Source of the DNA: Oppiella nova
Lineage: Eukaryota > Arthropoda > Arachnida > Sarcoptiformes > Oppiidae
Assembly: GCA_905397405.1 (NCBI GenBank)
Contig: CAJPVJ010000391.1
Span: forward strand, 1 to 24,206
Direction: 5' to 3'
Length of the DNA: 24,206 bases
The first letter of the stretch is position 1. Every line of letters begins with the position of its first letter. The notes beneath the pieces were generated by a model that was not told where the DNA came from, searched no databases, and saw only the letters and a list, made by a program, of their open reading frames with translations. Shown one piece after another: positions 20,201-24,206 of the stretch. The position numbers were made by a program, and so were the translations under genes.

Positions 20201-23200
20201 TCCTTATGCTTCTGAAGGTGCAGAAGCCTGGTCTGAGTCATACTGAGTTGTGATGTGAATGTAAACAAATGGAAAATAGTGGGCGGAGTTCGCTCGCGAT
20301 TAATACATTTCCTGAAGTTCTCGATCTCATCCGATGAGACCTCTTCATCGAACGCCACGCGAATCAACTGAAAGGTATTCGATGGTACTGTATGGCACCA
20401 CAACCAGTCCCGGGTAGCTCTTTGTCACCGAATAGTTGGCATTCACTGCAGAGATACGGAAACTCTCGATCACTGTATTAGATCGCGAGAGCTTTGTTGT
20501 GGAAGCGGATGAACTGTAATAACTAGCGATTGATCCCAACCCTAGTCTCTGGTAGTCCTTAACGTAAGACAGTTCTTGCAATTTATCCAAAGTTTTGCTG
20601 TCGTTATTGGCGTTCAAGTGATTCAATAGGATGTGTGGCGCCGGCGATGATATGGTGTTCGATGAATGAATACTTTGAAGCGATTCCGAGTCCATTGACT
20701 TCTTATCTTCTATTATATCAATAGACATATTCCTCGTGGGAGACATGGTTTTGGCCATTCCTGGGATAAATCCCGACGCGTCGGTAATGTATTTGTTTTT
20801 GCGATTACTCTTTGGCTTAAATCCGGCTCTTTGTGCGGTCCTCAACAGTGTCTTCTTAGCCATGCCTTTGAACGTCGAGTTCTTCTCCTTATGCTTCTGA
20901 AGGTGCAGAAGCCTGGTCTGAGTCATACTGAGCTGTGACGTGAATGTAAACAAATGGAAAATAGTGGGCGGAGTTCGCTCGCGATTAATACATTTCCTGA
21001 AGTTCTCGATCTCATCCGATGAGACCTCTTCATCGAACGCCACGCGAATCAACTGAAAGGTATTCGACCGGAGCTGAAGACCTTCCTGTAAGAACTGGTC
21101 GATCGATGCAATCGATTGAACGCTAATTCGTTTCTCTTTAGTGAGGGTTGCGATCGGAAAACTGCGGACAACAACCGATTCCGAGGCAAACGGATCGCAC
21201 GGACGGCCTTTGAATACAATTCGATAGTTTGTCACAAATATAGCGCCTTCGGTGGGCACGAGTTGCGTCCCAAACGGCACTCCGCACTGACCCTCATCTC
21301 GACCATCGTGTATGAGATAAGAGCGAAGCCCCGGGAGTGTGAGTTCCTCTCCGACCAGCAGATTAGGTGTCGTGATCTTTGGTTTCGTAATGGGAGGCAA
21401 ACGTTTACTTTCGCGCCAAACGTCCCCAAGTGTTTCCATATGCATGGCTACCAATTGGGGAATCGCTTGATGTAATTGTTTGATGAAATCCTCTTTAACA
21501 CTGCTTTCAGTAAATACTTTATCGACAAAACGCGTCACAAACTTAATCACATTTGCGCCGATCTCTGAATGGTTGACGTTATGTGTCTGATGATTGTCTT
21601 CTTCGAAACCGGATTCGTTGTCATTATTGTTGGAACCGTTAGAACCGCTTCCATCGTATGCATAAGAACTCGTTAAGTTTGAGACCGAATTGTTATCACT
21701 TTCTGACGATTTCAACGGCTTGTGAACGCCGGCGTCCAAAGGCATTCTCAATGCGATTATTCTGTTCGCATAGTGCATGGCCTGAGCGAAGACCGTCTGG
21801 TTTTCATTGATATTCAACTCGTCACTCACTTCTGGAGTCAACTGTGGACTTAACCTCATCTGCTCGGCCGCGATCTCCAGAGCAGATAATTCTAGAGGTT
21901 GTGGCAAATGTGACACTCGTTTCGATTCAATCATACTATCTCTGGAACTATCTCTGGAGAAGTCCATCGAATCTTCTGGAGATATCTGTTGACTATTCGG
22001 GTCTTTGTATAGATTCCTAATATCTTTCTCGACGTCCAAATAGAAGGTCTGTTCCCAGAACTGCGGGTTAGACCAAACGGCGTGGTCTTGAATGCAAGTG
22101 AAAGCAAATTGAGTGATATTTGTGCACAGCTTTCGACAGAAGGCCATCGCCAGCGGCAACATATTAGCCGCCACTCCGTTCACATCGAGATGCGAGTCGT
22201 CCTGAAGAGCGCAGTTCATGAGCCGTACGATAAGGTCGAACTGCTGGTGCTCTAACACAGCCTTATTGCCCGACACGTGAAACGCCAACTCCTGACAGAG
22301 AGCCAACCGAGCGTTTTTCGTCTTCAACGCACGCAAAACGGCTGGAAATGTCTTCTTGGCGTCCGATATCTTGTTCTCGAAAATACAATTAATACAATTT
22401 CGCATCACTTCCAGTCTTCGCGCAGAGTTTGTGATGATATCATTGGCACCGAATATATCATTGACTTTAGAGATGGAGGTTCCCATCGGCACTATTCGGA
22501 CGTTCATATTCTTATTGCTAAGACGTCTAGTGATTGTCATCTCTTTCTTGATCTGTTCGTTGTCTACCATTTCCTGAACCTTCTCCGCACTCAATGTGGG
22601 AAATGGAGGCAAATGTATGCGAGTGAAGGCCCCGTCCGTCGGTAGAGGAAACTTAGAGGTCTGTGACTGAGGGTTCGGGTTCTCATTGGCGTAGAACTGT
22701 TGCGCTAAGTCTCTGATGTGTTGTATCACTAAATCAGGATTTCTTAGCTCTTCTTTAAACAAATTTTGAAGCGTTGAATACAACTGAAGAAAACAATTCA
22801 CAATCAATCGCTTGTATTAACAATGAAAACAATATATTACTTCATCGAAAAGATCGCATTGTCTGTACGGAAGACCCCTTTCCTGAACAAACGACACGAA
22901 GAACATGCAGTCGAGTAAACGGACCACAAACTCACTCTCAACTAAATTTCTTTGGCCCAGAAATGAAGCCTGAAATGGGGTTTAATAAGAAAATAGTTAC
23001 TCAAAACCAGTAGTCAATTAAAACAATGAATTACTTTATGAAACGTAATGATTGGTTTGGGATGAATGCGTGTAATCGTGAGACAGGATCGGTAGCCCTG
23101 AAGTAATTGAGTGAATGTTCGCAGGAATATGGCTCTGATTTCTTTGTCCTGAAATGAATGACAATTTGAATAAATATAGCAAAAGATGAACACAAGTATA

Positions 23201-24206
23201 GAATAGATTACTAAGAACTGAGGGGTCGATGGCTTGTAAAGACTAGAGGGGAAGGCGTCGTCCGCTTGTATGAGTTGCGGACGAATTACTTGACATAAAT
23301 GAGTAATTAATTGAGAATAAAGGGGTTCATCAAAACGAGGCACTCGTAGGCAATCCGGTATAGTCACTGAACCCCCGTCTAAGTCCACTACTATTACGTC
23401 CAACTGTGAGACAAACACAGAATGATTAGTTGAATGAATGGAAAGCAAATCATTTGAAATTCATTACAAGATCTGTGACTTCATTCTTGAGTGATGAGTG
23501 AATGCCCATCAGAAATGGTGTGGGAGTTGACAGCACTTCCAAGAGAGGGGATGGGAGGATAGGGATGTAGATGTGACAGTAGACGAAGGGATACATGAGA
23601 GCTGTTAGCGCCAGACAGGCATCCGATAGGCGAGAGAAAGAGCGCGAATGGAAGAGAATCTTGTGTTCAGTAGTGGCCGCACAGACCAGATTCACCACTG
23701 AATGGATGCCCAACTGCTCGAACAGGTTGTAAACTGTCGTTTCCGTCACAGGAATGGTAGGGCTTAGAGGCGGCTGAAGGAACTGGCGATCGTTAGCACC
23801 GATTGAGAATCGTATCTGTGGTCCGCCTGAATGTGAGATCAATTGTTTGGTTGTTATGATTGCCATTCAACACATGTATGACTACATACCAGGCGGTGGG
23901 ATATCAACGCACGCGAGGATATTGCTTACTATCACTTCCAACGACACGTCCATATTCTCGATATAAACCGTGTATATGATTGTGAGGCAGTTCTGTGGCA
24001 ATAATCAGATGATGTATCCAATTATGGCGATTGCATTGCAATGAGAAATGACATACTTTTAAGGCTTCCCTATAGTTGTGCTGCGAGACCAGAACCAGAC
24101 ATTTGGTGGAATACATGATGGAGTGGTGTTGAGCACCGGTAGTGCATAAGGCGGTCGTTGAGCCGTCCATCGATGTGATGGACTCGTCGTCGATGTCATC
24201 GTCGTC
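16896..24206 (-). CDS. Sbf: SBF / MTMR5-MTMR13 myotubularin pseudophosphatase, 5'-partial, interrupted by an internal duplication
   Basis: Nine exons are visible: 24206-24057 (runs off the window), 23992-23890, 23826-23468, 23403-23212, 23148-23035, 22969-22841, 22783-17344, 17271-17161 and 16988-16896. All introns are GT-AG, 57-172 bp. The order is DENN, SBF2 helical region, GRAM, inactive myotubularin phosphatase, C1 and PH. Family knowledge: SBF proteins bind catalytically active myotubularins (MTMR2/Mtm) and control PI3P turnover, and the DENN domain activates Rab GTPases (Rab21 in Drosophila) on endosomes; human SBF2 loss causes neuropathy CMT4B2. The signature loop reads LEDGWDF, with Leu and Phe where active enzymes have Cys and Arg. 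As assembled, a 685-bp direct duplication (19698-21067) shifts the frame by one and creates an early stop. Counting one copy, all exons join in frame to about 2,001 residues plus a missing N-terminus, in line with fly Sbf. Confidence 0.95.
17344..20382 (-). CDS. Sbf: SBF large exon, downstream part: duplication copy A, pseudophosphatase, C1, start of PH
   Basis: The frame re-opens in copy A (20382-19698) and repeats the GRAM end and linker before continuing uniquely from 19697 (SDEAIRRLSRFYRHYRFPAI). The myotubularin fold follows: RTKALLLRGSCFHGKGVIGL, AVLYIFGEKNQINK, SFKKLMRACLP, WLTQMHTIMQISGAIVDL, the dead loop SSVMVCLEDGWDF near 18815-18860, then RTLIEKEWLAFGHRFSHRS, FLQFLDIVHQIHSQFP and FRTFLLDCESER. 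An acidic insert DELSSDDEEEQQ lies near 18430. A complete C1 zinc finger spans 17778-17629. PH starts at RTYEGYLYKKGALLKGWKMR and breaks at KHQ, where the donor GTACAC begins at 17343. The Met of the long open frame starting at 20403 is an artefact of the copy junction, not a start codon. Confidence 0.93.
17629..17778 (-). other. C1 (phorbol-ester/DAG-type) zinc-binding domain in SBF
   Basis: Spacing fits the canonical pattern exactly: H-X12-C-X2-C-X13-C-X2-C-X4-H-X2-C-X7-C, from the His of NHKFEKY to the last Cys of VTKNC. It sits just before the PH domain. Vertebrate SBF1/SBF2 lack a C1 there to my knowledge, while I recall some invertebrate SBF proteins having one. Whether it binds diacylglycerol or is an atypical membrane or protein-binding C1 cannot be read from sequence alone. 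Confidence 0.93.
19698..21067. repeat. 685-bp head-to-tail tandem duplication inside the SBF coding exon
   Basis: Copy A (19698-20382) and copy B (20383-21067) abut exactly. I count nine single-base differences by eye (about 1.3%) and no indels. The encoded protein is the same in both copies, so every difference is synonymous. 685 is not a multiple of three, so the array shifts the reading frame by one. Skipping one copy gives 2401 + 2354 = 4755 coding bases in the large exon, divisible by three. Confidence 0.97.
20383..22783 (-). CDS. Sbf: SBF large exon, upstream part: SBF2 region, GRAM, start of pseudophosphatase (duplication copy B)
   Basis: After an acceptor TTTTCTTCAG the exon opens LYSTLQNLFKEELRNP. 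It then carries the helical SBF2 region (LEVMRNCINCIFENK, HQQFDLIVRLMNCALQDD, FWEQTFYLDVEKDIRNLY, FAQAMHYANRI) with a Ser/Asn/Gly-rich linker before FEEDNHQTH. The GRAM domain spans roughly 21370-20950 (GLRSYLIHDGRDEG, EGAIFVTNYRIVFKGRP, FPIATLTKEKRISVQ). A basic Lys/Arg linker follows, then the start of the myotubularin domain at VKDYQRLGLGS. The segment 21067-20383 is copy B of the duplication. As assembled, reading past it shifts frame and stops at 20347-20345 after about 13 unrelated residues. In a single-copy gene it would continue at 19697. Confidence 0.93.
22841..24206 (-). CDS. Sbf: SBF exons 1-6 of the visible part: DENN module
   Basis: The first visible exon holds the end of the upstream DENN lobe: an acidic start, then STKCLVLVSQHNYREALK. 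The next exons give NCLTIIYTVYIENMDVSLE, then the central DENN block with FEQLGIHSVVNLVCAATTEHKILFHS and PILPSPLLEVLSTPTPFLMG, then LDVIVVDLDGGSVTIPD, then DKEIRAIFLRTFTQLLQGYRSCL, and ASFLGQRNLVESEFVVRLLD with LPYRQCDLFDE. These follow the order of vertebrate SBF1/SBF2. Junction phases are 0, 1, 0, 0, 0 and 0 and restore the family alignment at each join. The five complete introns inside this block, plus the one before the large exon, are 57-65 bp, typical of a compact arthropod genome. The start codon and first part of the DENN domain are beyond position 24206. Confidence 0.93.

Noticed and set aside
20345-20403. Met codon at 20403 and stop at 20347 as real ends of two separate SBF genes
   Set aside because: Both arise only from the out-of-frame junction of the 685-bp copies. 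The family alignment is continuous if one copy is skipped.

Overview
The window is eukaryotic nuclear DNA. Genes are split by short GT-AG introns, seven of them 57-72 bp long, and G/C-ending coding islands sit in a very AT-rich background rich in dinucleotide microsatellites. The three recognisable genes are animal genes: a casein-kinase-1-like kinase, the Golgi kinase Four-jointed, and the myotubularin pseudophosphatase SBF/MTMR5/MTMR13. Four-jointed together with an SBF carrying a C1 domain points to an arthropod. My guess, from gene density and intron size, is a mite or other chelicerate, but nothing here fixes the taxon.

Layout. 1-1072 (+): CK1-like kinase, its start outside the window or on an upstream exon. 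1073-2490: AT-rich convergent gap. 2662-4315 (-): four-jointed in two exons. 4360-16850: about 12.5 kb without an identifiable gene. It holds microsatellites, one convincing but unidentified minus-strand coding exon (7855-7715), a second exon-like copy of its splice acceptor at 9442, a C-rich/G4 tract near 13.2 kb and a fold-back repeat near 14.6 kb. 16896-24206 (-): SBF in nine visible exons, running off the right edge inside the DENN region; the extreme N-terminus is missing.

The most notable structural feature is duplication. (1) A 685-bp head-to-tail duplication lies inside the main SBF exon. It breaks the frame, yet all nine differences I count between copies are silent, and removing one copy restores a continuous frame. 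(2) Two separate direct duplications in four-jointed, one over the last codons and 3' UTR, one over the exon 1 donor and intron, both have a period of 128 bp. (3) An 85-bp repeat of an intron end plus splice acceptor recurs 1,587 bp away and leads into two different exon sequences. I read (1) and (2) mainly as haplotype or k-mer assembly duplication. (3) is the best candidate for real biology, namely alternative terminal exons.

The genes do not form one pathway. Four-jointed acts on Fat/Dachsous cadherins in the Golgi. SBF is a DENN-domain Rab regulator and partner of active myotubularins on endosomes. The CK1-like kinase is a divergent Ser/Thr kinase of unknown substrate. I recognised no tRNA, rRNA, CRISPR array, complete transposon or viral sequence, and no new multi-gene system.
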